Notes: generated by a model from the letters alone, not told the origin. Positions 36,045 through 50,527 are shown, numbered from the stretch's first letter. The stretch: 64,000 nt of DNA from Liolophura sinensis (GCF_032854445.1 NC_088297.1:14065335-14129334), one strand, 5' to 3'. Translations and numbers: made by a program.

Positions 36045-37159
36045 CTGCACGCAAACGTATTAGCATCAAAGTTAACATGTAAATGACTCTCTCATTTCAA
36101 CGAAGAAAGCAAAATCATGTGTTTTTTGGAATGACGGTGCAGACTTGAACAAGAACTGCAGAAAACAAATAAAATGGCCAAAAGGTGTAAGAACCTGAGA
36201 GTATGTGTGTCAACAGAAAGAATCCACAGGTGCCCGGATATAAACTCGAATCAGTGCTTCGTGATCTTGAATGAGAAGCGCAGGAAAATCGATCCTTAAC
36301 TGTCACAGAGAAACGTCGGTTTAACGCCACTAGCGACAAACATTATCACCATGCTCCACAAATTTACAATGCAGTCATTTAAATACATTTAATTTAGAAA
36401 AAAAATAAAACTTCTGGAAAAGATATTTTGATACAATTGTTTCTTTTTAATTTGTCTTCTGTCGTTTATTTCATCCTGTTTTTACTTTCCCTTTAACAAT
36501 AAGGGAAGATTCACACAATATTCTTGCTTGAAGGTAAAATCAGACAAGCAGTTTACATTGCCACAAAATTTGCACGAAGCATTCCCACCGACATCTCCAT
36601 CATCAAAAATAATGTTGTTACTGAATCTTGATGGCTCTCCAGTCTCTACCCAGCCCAAAGTACACGGTAATACATACAAACAGCAAACAGGACTAAAACA
36701 AAGGCATTGACCACAACGGTCTTGTTCTTACATTCACGTCATGCTGTTTGTGACATGGTCGTAGTTGTCTAAACTGTATCCACAAGCATGAATTCTAGGA
36801 TCGTAATGTCCTAATGACGGCTAATTGATTATTCAAATTTACCGCTGGCCTTCATTTTTTGTTCCGTCCTTCGTATCCAGACCAGTCATAAATGAATTTT
36901 GTGAAATAAGTGGAGACAAGGCACGCATTAAGATTCGTTTGGGTGGCACTCGCTACCATTTCAAGTGAAGCAATAATAACATACACTTTGAGAAGAAAAG
37001 TATATTTTATCTTAACTAAACGAGCACCGTTTTTGTGTTTCACGCTGAAAGTATAAACTCGAGCCCCACACATGCACAATTTTTAAGTAAAGTTAAAGCG
37101 CACTAATGACAACTTTACATTTTACAACTCCTCATTTTACTATTATAAAAAGTACTCAC

Positions 37160-37270
37160 CTAAGAAAGTAAACTCAGACGTGCTGGTCCCAGACACACAT
37201 TGCATACAAGGCACACCTGACTGCGACTCCCCATCATCATAGCACACGTTGTCAATAAGACATTTGTTCT
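37160..37270 (-). CDS. E18: module exon
   Basis: QSG form, K before Cys1, acceptor CGTCCAG. In the 1,226-bp series. Confidence 0.82.
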   Translation of the reverse strand, partial: RTNVLLTTCAMMMGSRSQVCLVCNVCLGPARLSLLS

Positions 37271-38385
37271 CTGGACGCAAACGTATTAGCATCAAAGTTA
37301 ACATGTAAATGACTCTCTCAATTCAACAAAGAAAGCAAAATCATGTGTTTTTTGGAATCACGGTGCAGACTTGAACAAGAACTGCAGAAAACAAATAAAA
37401 TGGCCAAAAGGTGTAAGAACCTGAGAGTATGTGTGTCAACAGAAAGAATCCACAGGTGCCCGGATATAAACTCGAATCAGTGCTTCGTGATCTTGAATGA
37501 GAAGCGCAGGAAAATCGATCCTTAACTGTCACAGAGAAACGTCGGTTTAACGCCACTAGCGACAAACATTATCACCATGCTCCACAAATTTACAATGCAG
37601 TCATTTAAATACATTTAATTTAGAAAAAAAATAAAACTTCTGGAAAAGATATTTTGATACAATTGTTTCTTTTTAATTTGTCTTCTGTCGTTTATTTCAT
37701 CCTGTTTTTACTTTCCCTTTAACAATAAGGGAAGATTCACACAATATTCTTGCTTGAAGGTAAAATCAGACAAGCAGTTTACATTGCCACAAAATTTGCA
37801 CGAAGCATTCCCACCGACATCTCCATCATCAAAAATAATGTTGTTACTGAATCTTGATGGGTCTCCAGTCTCTACCCAGCCCAAAGTACACGGTAATACA
37901 TGCAAACAGCAAACAGGACTAAAACCAAGGCATTGACCACAACGGTCTTGTTCTTACATTCACGTCATGCTGTTTGTGACATGGTCGTAGTTGTCTAAAC
38001 TGTATCCACAAGCATGAATTCTAGGATCGTAATGTCCTAATGACGGCTAATTGATTATTCAAATTTACCGCTGGCCTTCATTTTTTGTTCCGTCCTTCGT
38101 ATCCAGACCAGTCATAAATGACTTTTGCGAAATAAGTGGAGACAAGGCACGCATTAAGATTCGTTTGGGTGGCACTCGCTACCATTTCAAGTGAAGCAAT
38201 AATAACATACACTTTGAGAAGAAAAGTATATTTTATCTTAACTAAACGAGCACCGTTTTTGTGTTTCACGCTGAAAGTATAAACTCGAGCCCCACACATG
38301 CACAATTTTTAAGTAAAGTTAAAGCGCACTAATGACAACTTTACATTTTACAACTCTTCATTTTACTATTATAAAAAGTACTCAC

Positions 38386-38496
38386 CTAAGAAAGTAAACT
38401 CAGACGTTCTGGTCCCAGACACACATTGCATACAAGGGACACCTGACTGCGACTCCCCATCATCATAGCACACGTTGTCAATAAAACATTTGTTCT
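38386..38496 (-). CDS. E17: module exon
   Basis: QSG form, K before Cys1, CFID instead of CLID, TRTS instead of TSTS, and a silent GTG to GTC change. In the 1,226-bp series. Confidence 0.82.
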   Translation of the reverse strand, partial: RTNVLLTTCAMMMGSRSQVSLVCNVCLGPERLSLLS

Positions 38497-39611
38497 CTGG
38501 ACGCAAACGTATTAGCATCAAAGTTAACATGTAAATGACTCTCTCAATTCAACGAAGAAAGCAAAATCATGTGTTTTTTGGAATCACGGTGCAGACTTGA
38601 ACAAGAACTGCAGAAAACAAATAAAATGGCCAAAAGGTGTAAGAACCTGAGAGTATGTGTGTCAACAGAAAGAATCCACAGGTGCCCGGATATAAACTCG
38701 AATCAGTGCTTCGTGATCTTGAATGAGAAGCGCAGGAAAATCGATCCTTAACTGTCACAGAGAAACGTCGGTTTAACGCCACTAGCGACAAACATTATCA
38801 CCATGCTCCACAAATTTACAATGCAGTCATTTAAATACATTTAATTTAGAAAAAAAATAAAACTTCTGGAAAAGATATTTTGATACAATTGTTTCTTTTT
38901 AATTTGTCTTCTGTCGTTTATTTCATCCTGTTTTTACTTTCCCTTTAACAATAAGGGAAGATTCACACAATATTCTTGCTTGAAGGTAAAATCAGACAAG
39001 CAGTTTACATTGCCACAAAATTTGCACGAAGCATTCCCACCGACATCTCCATCATCAAAAATAATGTTGTTACTGAATCTTGATGGGTCTCCAGTCTCTA
39101 CCCAGCCCAAAGTACACGGTAATACATGCAAACAGCAAACAGGACTAAAACCAAGGCATTGACCACAACGGTCTTGTTCTTACATTCACGTCATGCTGTT
39201 TGTGACATGGTCGTAGTTGTCTAAACTGTATCCACAAGCATGAATTCTAGGATCGTAATGTCCTAATGACGGCTAATTGATTATTCAAATTTACCGCTGG
39301 CCTTCATTTTTTGTTCCGTCCTTCGTATCCAGACCAGTCATAAATGACTTTTGCGAAATAAGTGGAGACAAGGCACGCATTAAGATTCGTTTGGGTGGCA
39401 CTCGCTACCATTTCAAGTGAAGCAATAATAACATACACTTTGAGAAGAAAAGTATATTTTATCTTAACTAAACGAGCACCGTTTTTGTGTTTCACGCTGA
39501 AAGTATAAACTCGAGCCCCACACATGCACAATTTTTAAGTAAAGTTAAAGCGCACTAATGACAACTTTACATTTTACAACTCTTCATTTTACTATTATAA
39601 AAAGTACTCAC

Positions 39612-39722
39612 CTAAGAAAGTAAACTCAGACGTGCTGGTCCCAGACACACATTGCATACAAGGGACACCTGACTGCGACTCCCCATCATCATAGCACACG
39701 TTGTCAATAAAACATTTGTTCT
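39612..39722 (-). CDS. E16: module exon
   Basis: Shares CFID and the silent GTC with E17 but keeps TSTS. In the 1,226-bp series. Confidence 0.82.
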   Translation of the reverse strand, partial: RTNVLLTTCAMMMGSRSQVSLVCNVCLGPARLSLLS

Positions 39723-40837
39723 CTGGACGCAAACGTATTAGCATCAAAGTTAACATGTAAATGACTCTCTCAATTCAACGAAGAAAGCAAAATCATGTGT
39801 TTTTTGGAATGACGGTGCAGACTTGAACAAGAACTGCAGAAAACAAATAAAATGGCCAAAAGGTGTAAGAACCTGAGAGTATGTGTGTCAACAGAAAGAA
39901 TCCACAGGTGCCCGGATATAAACTCGAATCAGTGCTTCGTGATCTTGAATGAGAAGCGCAGGAAAATCGATCCTTAATTGTCACAGAGAAACGTCGGTTT
40001 AACGCCACTAGCGACAAACATTATCACCATGCTCCACAAATTTACAATGCAGTCATTTAAATACATTTAATTTAGAAAAAAAATAAAACTTCTGGAAAAG
40101 ATATTTTGATACAATTGTTTCTTTTTAATTTGTCTTCTGTCGTTTATTTCATCCTGTTCTTTCTTTCCCTTTAACAATAAGGGAAGATTCACACAATATT
40201 CTTGCTTGAAGGTAAAATCAGACAAGCAGTTTACATTGCCACAAAATTTGCACGAAGCATTCCCACCGACATCTCCATCATCAAAAATAATGTTGTTACT
40301 GAATCTTGATGGGTCTCCAGTCTCTACCCAGCCCAAAGTACACGGTAATACATGCAAACAGCAAACAGGACTAAAATCAAGGCATTGACCACAACGGTCT
40401 TGTTCTTACATTCACGTCATGCTGTTTGTGACATGGTCGTAGTTGTCTAAACTGTATCCACAATCATGAATTCTAGGATCGTAATGTCCTAATGACGGCT
40501 AATTGATTATTCAAATTTACCGCTGGCCTTCATTTTTTGTTCCGTCCTTCGTATCCAGACCAGTCATAAATGACTTTTGCGAAATAAGTGGAGACAAGGC
40601 ACGAATTAAGATTCGTTTGGGTGGCACTCGCTACCATTTCAAGTGAGGCAATAATAACATAGACTTTGAGAAGAAAAGTATATTTTATCTTAACTAAGCG
40701 AGCAGCGTTTTTGTGTTTTACGCTGAAAGTATAGACTCGAGCCCCACACATGCACAATTTTTAAGTAAAGTTAAAGCGCACTAATGACAACTTTACATTT
40801 TACAAATCTTCATTTTACTAATATAAAAAGTACTCAC

Positions 40838-40948
40838 CTAAGAAAGTAAACTCAGACGTGCTGGCCCCAGACACACATTGCATACAAGGCACATCTGGCT
40901 GCGACTCCCCATCATCATAGCACACGTTGTCAATAAGACATGTGTTCT
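40838..40948 (-). CDS. E15: module exon
   Basis: QPD instead of QPG, GASTS instead of GTSTS, T before Cys1. Partner of E12 at +3,623 bp. Confidence 0.82.
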   Translation of the reverse strand, partial: RTHVLLTTCAMMMGSRSQMCLVCNVCLGPARLSLLS

Positions 40949-42019
40949 CTGCACGCAAACGCATTAGCATCAAAGTTAACATGTAAATGACTCTCTCAAT
41001 TCAACAAAGAAAACAAAATTATGTGTTTTTTGGAATGACAGTGCAGGCTTGAACAAGAACTGCAGAAAACAAATAAAATGGTCAAAAGGTGTAAGACCCT
41101 TCCAGTATGTGTGTCAACAGAAAGAATCCACAGGTGCCCGGATATAAACTCGAATCAGTGCTTCCTGATCTTGAATGAGAAGCACAGGAAAATCGATCCT
41201 TAACTGTCACAGAGAAACGTCGGTTTGACGTCAATAACGACAAACATTTTGACCATGGTCTGCAAACTTACAATGCAATCATTTAAATACATTTAATTTA
41301 GAAAAAAATAAAATATCTAGAAAATTTGTTTTCATACATTTGTTTCTTTTTAATGTGTTTTCTGTTTTTCATTTCATCCTGTTCTTTCTTTCCCTTTAAC
41401 AATAAGGGAAGATTCACAAAATATTCTTGCTTGAAGGTAAAATCAGACAAGCAGTTTACATTGCCACAAAATTTGCACGAAGCATTTCCACCCACATCTC
41501 CATCATCAAAAATAATGTTGTTACTGAATCTTGATGGGTATCCCGTCTCTACCCAGCCCAAAGTACACGGTATTACATGCAAACAGCAAACAGGATTAAA
41601 ACCAAGGCATTGACCACAACGGTCTTGTTCTAATATTCACGTCAAGTTGTTTATGACATGGTCGTAGTTGTCTCGCCTGTATCCACAAACTTGCATTCTA
41701 GGATCGTAATGTCCTAATGACGGCTAATTGATCATGGAAATTTACCGCTGGCCGTCTTTTGTAAAATAAGTGGAGACAAGGCACGCATCAAGATTCGTGT
41801 GGGTGGCACTCGCTACCATTTCAAGTGAAGCAATAATAACATACACTTTGAAAAGAAAAGTATATTTTATCTTAACTAAGCGAGCACCGTTTTTGTTCTT
41901 TATGCTGAAAGTATACACTTTAGCCCCACACATGCACAATTTTGAAGTAAATTTTAAGCCCACTAACAACAACTTTACAATTTATAATTCTTCATTTTAC
42001 TATTATAAAAAGTACTCAC

Positions 42020-42130
42020 CTAAGAAAGTAAACTCAGACGTGCTGGTCCCAGACACACATTGCATACAAGGCACACCTGACTGCGACTCCCCATCATCAT
42101 AGCACACGTTGTCAATAAGACATTTGTTCT
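42020..42130 (-). CDS. E14: module exon
   Basis: QSG form, K before Cys1, acceptor CGTCCAG. Partner of E11 at +3,623 bp. Confidence 0.82.
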   Translation of the reverse strand, partial: RTNVLLTTCAMMMGSRSQVCLVCNVCLGPARLSLLS

Positions 42131-43244
42131 CTGGACGCAAACGTATTAGCATCAAAGTTAACATGTAAATGACTCTCTCAATTCAACGAAGAAAGCAAAA
42201 TCATGTATTTTTTGGAATGACGGTGCAAACTTGAACAAGAAGTGCAGGAAACAAATAAAATGGCCAATAGGTGTAAGACCCTTACAGTATGTGTGTCAAC
42301 AGAAAGAATCCACAGGTGCCCGGATATAAACTCGAATCAGTGCTTCGTGATCTTGAATGAGAAGCGCAGGAAAATCGATCCTTAACTGTCACAGAGAAAC
42401 GTCGGTTTGACGCCACTAACCACAAACATTATGACCATGGTCCGCAAACTCACAATGCAATCATTTAAATACATTTAATTTAGAAAAAAATAAAACATCT
42501 GAAAAAGATATTTTTATACAGTTGTTTCTTTTTAATCTCTCTTCTGTTGTTTATTTCATCCTGTTCTTTCTTTCCCTTTAACAATAAGGGAAGATTCACA
42601 CAATATTCTTGCTTGAAGGAAAAATCAGACAAGCAGTTTACATTGCCACAAAATCTGCACGAAGCATTTCCACCCACATCTCCATCATCAAAAATAATGT
42701 TGTTACTGAGCCTTGATGGGTCTGCAGTCTCTACCCAGCCCAAAGTACACGGTAATACATGCAAACAGCAAACAGGATTAAAACCAAGGCATTGACCACA
42801 GCGGTCTTGTTCTAAGATTCACGTCATGCTGTTTGTGACATGATCGTAGTTGTCTAAACTGTATCCAGAAACTTGCATTCTAGGATCGTAATGTCCTAAT
42901 GACGGCTAATTGATCATGGAAATATACCGCTGGCCTTCACTTTTTGTTCCGTCCTTCGTATCCAGACCAGTCATGAATGTCTTTTGTGAAATAAGTGGAG
43001 ACAAGGCACGCATCAAGATTTTTTTGGGTGGCACTCGCTACCATTTGAAGTTAAGCAATAATAACATAGACTTTGACAAGAAAAGTATATTTTATTTTAA
43101 CTAACCGAGCACCGATTTTGTGTTTTACACTAAAAGTATAGACTCGAGCCCCACACATGCACAATTTTTAAGTAAAGTTAAAGCGCACTAATGACAACTT
43201 TACATTTTACAAATCTTCATTTTACTATTATAAAAAGTACTCAC

Positions 43245-43355
43245 CTAAGAAAGTAAACTCAGACGTGCTGGTCCCAGACACACATTGCATACAAGGCACA
43301 CCTGACTGCGACTCCCCATCATCATAGCACACGTTGTCAATAAGACATTTGTTCT
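43245..43355 (-). CDS. E13: module exon
   Basis: QSG form, K before Cys1, acceptor CGTCCAG. Partner of E10 at +3,605 bp. Confidence 0.82.
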   Translation of the reverse strand, partial: RTNVLLTTCAMMMGSRSQVCLVCNVCLGPARLSLLS

Positions 43356-44460
43356 CTGGACGCAAACGTATTAGCATCAAAGTTAACATGTAAATGACTC
43401 TCTCAATTCAACGAAGAAAGCAAAATCATGTGTTTTTTGGAATGACGGTGCAAACTTAAACAAGAAGTGCAGAAAACAAATAAAATGGCCAAAAGGTGTA
43501 AGACCCTTACAGTATGTGTGTCAACAGAAAGAATCCACAGGTGCCCGAATATAAACTCGAATTAGTGTTTCGTGATCTTGAATGAGAAGCCAAGGAAATT
43601 CGATCCTTAAGTGTCACAGAGAAACGTCGGTTTGACGCCACTAGCGACAAACATTATGACCATGGTCCACAAACTTACAATGCATTTAAATACTTTTAAT
43701 TTAAAAAAAAAAAATTCTGGAAAAGATGTTTTCATACAGTTGTTTCTTTTTAATGTGTCTCCTGTTTTTTATTTCATTCTGTTCTTTCTTTCCCTTTAAC
43801 AATAAGGGAAGATTCACACAATATTCTTGCTTGAAGGTAAAATCAGACAAGCAGTTTAAATTGCCACAAAATTTGCCCGAAGCATTTCCACCCACTTCTC
43901 CATCATCAAAAATAATGTTGTTACTGAATCTTCATGGATCTCCAGTCTCTACCCAGCCCAAAGTACACGGTAATACATGCAAACAGCAAACAGGATTAAA
44001 ACCAAGGCATTGACCACAGCGGTCTTGTTCTAAGATTCACGTCATGCTGTTTGTGACATGGTCGTAGTTGTCTAAACTGTATCCACAAACTTGCATTCTA
44101 GGATCGTAATGTCCTAATAACGGCTAATTGATTATTCAAATTTACCGCTGGCCTTCATTTTTTGTTCCGTCCTTCGTATCCAGACCAGTCATAAATGACT
44201 TTTGAAATATGTGGAGACAAGGCACGCATTAAGATTCGTGTGGGTGGCACTCGCTACCATTTCAAGTGAAGCAATAATAACATACACTTTGAGAAGAAAA
44301 GTATATTTTATCTTAACTAAGCGAGCACCGTTTTTGTGTTTCACGCTGAAAGTATAGACTCGAGTCCCACACATGCACAATTTTTAAGTAAAGTTAAAGC
44401 GCACTAATGACAACTTTACATTTTACAAATCTTAATTTTACTATTATAAAAAGTACTCAC

Positions 44461-44571
44461 CTAAGAAAGTAAACTCAGACGTGCTGGTCCCAGACACGCA
44501 TTGCATACAAGGCACATCTGGCTGCGACTCCCCATCATCATAGCACACGTTGTCAATAAGACATGTGTTCT
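44461..44571 (-). CDS. E12: module exon
   Basis: QPD form like E15, T before Cys1, one silent TGT to TGC change in Cys4. Confidence 0.82.
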   Translation of the reverse strand, partial: RTHVLLTTCAMMMGSRSQMCLVCNACLGPARLSLLS

Positions 44572-45642
44572 CTGCACGCAAACGTATTAGTATCAAAGTT
44601 AACATGTAATTGACTCTCTCAATTCAACAAAGAAAACAAAATTATGTGTTTTTTGGAATGACGAAGCACGCTTGAACAAGAAGTGCAGAAAACAAATAAA
44701 ATGGCCAAAAGGTGTAAGACCCTTACAGTATGTGTGTCAACAGGAAGAATCCACAGGTGCCCGAATATAAACTCGAATCAGTGCTTCGTGATCTTGAATG
44801 AGAAGCGCAGGAAAATCGGTCCTTAAGTGTCACAGAGAAACGTCGGTTTGACGTCAATAGCGACAAACATTTTTACCATAGTCCGCAAACTTACAATGCA
44901 ATCATTCAAATACATTTAATTTAGAAAAAAATAAAACATCTGGAAAAGATGTTTTCATACATTTGTTTCTTTTTAATGTGTTTTCTGTTTTTCATTTCCT
45001 CCTGTTCTTTCCTTCCCTTTAACAACAAGGGAAGATTCACAATATATTCTTGCTTGAAGGTAAAATCAGACAAGCAGTTTACATTGCCACAAAATTTGCA
45101 CCAAGCATTTCCACCCACATCTCCATCATTAAAAATAATGTTGTTACTGAATCTTGATGGGTATCCAGTCTCTACCCAGCCCAAAGTACACGGTAATACA
45201 TGCAAACAGCAAACAGGATTAAAACCAAGGCATTGACCACAACGGTCTTGTTCTAATATTCACGTCATGTTGTTTGTGACATGGTCGTAGTTGTCTCCCC
45301 TGTATCCACAAACTTGCATTCTAGGATCGTAATGTCCTAATGACGGCTAATTGATTATGGAAATTTACCGCTGGCCGTCTTTTGTGAAATAAGTGGAGAC
45401 AAGGCACACATCAAGATTCGTTTGGGTGTTACTCGCTACCATTTCAAGTGAAGCAATAATAACATACACTTTGAGAAGAAAAGTATATTTTATCTTAACT
45501 AAGCAAGCACCGTTTTTGTTCTTTATGCTGAAAGTATACACTCGGGGACCACACATGCACAATTTTGAAGTAAACTTTAAGCCCACTAACAACAACTTTA
45601 TAGTTTATAATTCTTCATTTTACTATTATAAAATGTACTCAC

Positions 45643-45753
45643 CTAAGAAAGTAAACTCAGACGTGCTGGTCCCAGACACACATTGCATACAAGGCACACC
45701 TGACTGCGACTCCCCATCATCATAGCACACGTTGTCAATAAGACATTTGTTCT
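45643..45753 (-). CDS. E11: module exon
   Basis: QSG form, K before Cys1 with acceptor CGTGCAG (recombinant haplotype). Partner of E8 at +3,568 bp. Confidence 0.82.
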   Translation of the reverse strand, partial: RTNVLLTTCAMMMGSRSQVCLVCNVCLGPARLSLLS

Positions 45754-46849
45754 CTGCACGCAAACGTATTAGCATCAAAGTTAACATGTAAATGACTCTC
45801 TCAATTCAACGAAGAAAGCAAAATCATGTGTTTTTTGGAATGACAGTGCAAACTTGAACAAAAAGTGCAGGAAACAAATAAAATGGCCAATAGGTGTAAG
45901 ACCCTTACAGTATGTGTGTCAACAGAAAGAATCCACAGGTGCCCGGATATAAACTCGAATCAGTGCTTCGTGATCTTGAATGAGAAGCACAGGAAAATCG
46001 GTCCTTAAGTGTCACAGAGAAACGTCGATTTGACGCCACTAACCACAAACATTATGACCATGGTCCGCAAACTTACATTTAATTTAGAAAAAAATAAAAC
46101 ATCTGGAAAAGATATTTTTATACAGTTGTTTCTTTTTAATCTCTCTTCTGTTGTTTATTTCATCCTGTTCTTTCTTTCCCTTTAACAATAAGGGGAAGAT
46201 TCACACAATATTCTTGCTTGAAGGAAAAATCAGACAAGCAGTTTACATTGCCACAAAATTTGTACGAAGCATTTCCACCCACATCTCCATCATCAAAAAT
46301 AATGTTGTTACTGAACCTTGATGGGTCTTCAGTCTCTACCCAGCCCAAAGTACACGGTTATACATGCAAACAGGAAACAGGATTAAAACCAAGGCATTGA
46401 CCACAGCGGTCTTGTTCTAATATTCACGACTTGCTGTTTGTGACATGATCGTAGTTGTCTAAACTGTATCCACAAACTTGCATTCTAGGATCGTAATGTC
46501 CTAATGATGGCTAATTGATCATGGAAATTTACCGCTGGCCTTCATTTTTTGTTCCGTCCTTCCCATCCAGACCAGTCATAAATGACTTTTGTGAAATAAG
46601 TGGAGACAAGGCACGCATCAAGATTCGTGTGGGTGGCACTCACCAACATTTTCAGTAAAGCAATAAGAGCATTGGCTTTGAGAAGAAAAGTATATTTTAT
46701 CTTACCTAAGCGAGCACCGTTTTTGTGCTTCACGCTGAATATATAGACTCGAGCTCCACACATGCACAATTTTTAAGTAAAGTTAAAGCGCACTAATGAC
46801 AACTTTACATTTTACAACTCTTCATTTTACTATTATAAAAAGTACTCAC

Positions 46850-46960
46850 CTAAGAAAGTAAACTCAGACGTGCTGGTCCCAGACACACATTGCATACAAG
46901 GCACACCTGGCTGCGACTCCCCATCATCATAGCACACGTTGTCAATAAGACATTTGTTCT
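46850..46960 (-). CDS. E10: module exon
   Basis: QPG form, K before Cys1, acceptor CGTCCAG. Partner of E7 at +3,567 bp. Confidence 0.82.
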   Translation of the reverse strand, partial: RTNVLLTTCAMMMGSRSQVCLVCNVCLGPARLSLLS

Positions 46961-48076
46961 CTGGACGCAAACGTATTAGCATCAAATTTAACATGTAAAT
47001 GACTCTCTCAATTCAACGAAGAAAGCTAAATCATGTGTTTTTTGGAATGACGGTGCAGACTTCAACAAGAAGTGCAGAAAACAAATAAAATGGCCAAAAG
47101 GTGTAAGACCCTTACAGTATGTGTGTCAACAGGAACAATCCACAGGTGCCCGGATGTAAACTCGAATCAATGCATCGTGATCTTGAATGAGAAGCGCAGG
47201 AAAATCGATCCTTACGTGTCACAGAGAAACGTCGGATTGACGCCACTAGCGACAAACATTATCACCATGGTCCGCAAACTTACAATGCAATCATTTAAGT
47301 AGATTTAATTTAGAAAAACAAATAAAACATCTGGAAAAGATATTTTTATACAGTTTTTTTTTTTTAATGTGTCTTCTGTTGTTTATTTCATTCTGTTCTT
47401 TCTTTCCCTTTAACAATAAGGGAAGATTCACACAATATTCTTCCTTGAAGGAAAAATCAGACAAGCAGTTTACATTGCCATAAAATTTGCACGAAGCATT
47501 TCCACCCACTTCTCCATTAAGAAAAAAAATGTTGTTACTGAATCTTGATGGGTCTCCAGTCTCTACCCAGCCCAAAGTACACGGTAAAATATGCAAACAG
47601 CAAACAGGATTAAAACCAAGGCATTGACCACAACGGTCTTGTTCTAAGATTCACGTCATGCTGTTTGTGACATGGTCGTAGTTGTCTCTCCTGTATCCAG
47701 AAACTTGAATTCTAGGATCGTAATGTCCTAATGACGGCTAATTGATCATGGAAATTTACCGCTGGCCATCAATTTTTGTTCCGTCCTTCGTATCCAGACC
47801 AGTCATAAATGACTTTTGTGAAATAAGTGGAGACAAGGCACGCATCAAGATTCGTCTAGGTGGCACTCACCAACATTTTCAGTAAAGCAATAATAGCATA
47901 GGCTTTGAGAAGAAAAGTATATTTTATCTTAACTAAGCGAGCACCGTTTTTGTGCTTTACGCTGAATATATAGACTCGAGCCCCACACATGCACAATTTT
48001 TAAGTAAACTTTAAGCCCACTAACGAGAACTTTACAATTTACAAATTATCATTTTAATATTATAAAAAGTACTCAC

Positions 48077-48187
48077 CTAAGAAAGTAAACTCAGACGTGC
48101 TGGTCCCAGACACACATTGCATACAAGGCACACCTGACTGCGACTCCCCATCATCATAGCACACGTTGTCAATAAGACATGTGTTCT
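48077..48187 (-). CDS. E9: module exon
   Basis: QSG form, T before Cys1. Partner of E6 at +3,568 bp. Confidence 0.82.
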   Translation of the reverse strand, partial: RTHVLLTTCAMMMGSRSQVCLVCNVCLGPARLSLLS

Positions 48188-49210
48188 CTGCACGCAAACG
48201 TATTAGCATCAAAGTTAACATGAAAATGACTCTCTCAATTCAACGAAGAAAGCAAAATCATGTGTTTTTTGGAATGACGGTGCAGACTATAACAAGAAGT
48301 GCAGAAAACAAATAAAATGGCCAATAGGTGTAAGACCCTTACAGTATGTGTGTCAACAGAAAGAATCCACAGGTGCCCGGATATAAACTCGAATCAGTGC
48401 TTCCTGATCTTGAATGAGAAGCACAGGAAAATCGATACTTAAGTGTCACAGAGAAACGTCGTGTTGACGCCAATAGCGACAAACATTATGACCATGCTCC
48501 GCAAACTTACAATGTAATCATTTAAATACATTTAATTTAGACAAAAAAATCATCTGGAAAAGAGATTTTCATACAGTTATTTTTTTGATCTGTCTTTCTT
48601 GTTTATTTCATCCTGTTCTTTCCTTTCCTTTAACAATAAGGGAAGATTCACACAATATTCTTGCTTGAAGGTAAAATCAGACAAGCAGTTTACATTGCAT
48701 GAAGAAGCATTTCCACCCACATCTCCATCATCAAAAATAATGTTGTTACTGAATCTTGATGGGTCTCCAGTCTCTACCCAGCCCAAAGTACACGGTAATA
48801 CATGCAAACAGGATTAAAACCAAGGCTTTGACCACAACGGTCTTGTTCTAAGATTCACGACATGCTGTTTGTAACAAGGTCGTAGTTGTCTCCCGGGTCC
48901 AGAAACTTGCATTCTAGGATCGTAATGTCCTAATGAGGGCTAATTGATCATGGAAATTTACCGCTGGCCGTCTTTTGTGAAATAAGTGGAGACAAGGCAC
49001 GCAGTAAGATTCGTTTGGGTGGCACTCGCTACCATTTCAAGTGAAGAAAATTATATTTTATCTTAAGTAAGCGAGCATTGTTTTTGTTCTTTATGCTGAA
49101 AGTATAGACTCGAGCCCCACACATGCACAATTTTTAAGTAAAGTTAAAGCGCACTAATGACAACTTTACATTTTACAACTCTTCATTTTACTATTATAAA
49201 AAGTACTCAC

Positions 49211-49321
49211 CTAAGAAAGTAAACTCAGACGTGCTGGTCCCAGACACACATTGCATACAAGGCACACCTGACTGCGACTCCCCATCATCATAGCACACGT
49301 TGTCAATAAGACATTTGTTCT
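49211..49321 (-). CDS. E8: module exon
   Basis: QSG form, K before Cys1. The unit between E9 and E8 is the shortest (1,134 bp). Confidence 0.82.
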   Translation of the reverse strand, partial: RTNVLLTTCAMMMGSRSQVCLVCNVCLGPARLSLLS

Positions 49322-50416
49322 CTGGACGCAAACGTATTAGCATCAAAGTTAACATGTAAATGACTCTCTCAATTCAACGAAGGAAGCAAAATCATGTGTT
49401 TTTTGGAATCACGGTGCAGACTTGAACAAGAACTGCAGGAAACAAATAAAATGGCCAATAGGTGTAAGACCCTTACAGTATGTGTGTCAACAGAAAAAAT
49501 CCACAGGTGCCCGGATATAAACTCGAATCAGTGCTTCGTGATCTTGAATGAGAAGCACAGGAAAATCGATCCTTAAGTGTCACAGAGAAACGTCGATTTG
49601 ACGCCACTAACCACAAACATTATGACCATGGTCCGCAAACTTACATTTAATTTAGAAAAAAATAAAACATCTGGAAAAGATATTTTTATACAGTTGTTTC
49701 TTTTTAATCTCTCTTCTGTTGTTTATTTCATCCTGTTTTTTCTTTCCCTTTAACAATAAGGGAAGATTCACACAATATTCTTGCTTGAAGGAAAAATCAG
49801 ACAAGCAGTTTACATTGCCACAAAATTTGTACGAAGCATTTCCACCCACATCTCCATCATCAAAAATAATGTTGTTACTGAACCTTGATGGGTCTTCAGT
49901 CTCTACCTAGCCCAAAGTACACGGTTATACATGCAAACAGCAAACAGGACTAAAACCAAGGCATTGACCACAGCGGTCTTGTTCTAATATTCACGTCTTG
50001 CTGTTTGTGACATGATCGTAGTTGTCTAAACTGTATCCAGAAACTTGCATTCTAGGATCGTAATGTCCTAATGATGGCTAATTGATCATGGAAATTTACC
50101 GCTGGCCTTCATTTTTTGTTCCGTCCTTCCCATCCAGACCAGTCATAAATGACTTTTGTGAAATAAGTGGAGACAAGGCACGCATCAAGATTCGTGTGGG
50201 TGGCACTCACCAACATTTTCAGTAAAGCAATAAGAGCATTGGCTTTGAGAAGAAAAGTATATTTTATCTTACCTAAGCGAGCACCGTTTTTGTGCTTCAC
50301 GCTGAATATATAGACTCGAGCTCCACACATGCACAATTTTCAAGTAAAGTTAAAGCGCACTAATGACAACTTTACATTTTACAAATCTTCATTTTACTAT
50401 TATAAAAAGTACTCAC

Positions 50417-50527
50417 CTAAGAAAGTAAACTCAGACGTGCTGGTCCCAGACACACATTGCATACAAGGCACACCTGGCTGCGACTCCCCATCATCATAGC
50501 ACACGTTGTCAATAAGACATTTGTTCT
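50417..50527 (-). CDS. E7: module exon
   Basis: QPG form, K before Cys1. Spacer nearly identical to that of E10. Confidence 0.82.
   Translation of the reverse strand, partial: RTNVLLTTCAMMMGSRSQVCLVCNVCLGPARLSLLS

Noticed and set aside
36115-36339. Minus-strand 74-codon frame MSLVALNRRFSV, repeated at 1,226-bp steps
   Set aside because: Identical only among the most recent duplicates, interrupted elsewhere, and located in the intron upstream of the acceptor.
36852-37079. Minus-strand 75-codon frame MCMCGARVY, present in most units
   Set aside because: It lies in the intron starting about 80 bp after the A donor. Reading from the exon into the intron meets TAA within a few codons, and the frame has no splice sites of its own. 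Its persistence follows from the youth of the copies.
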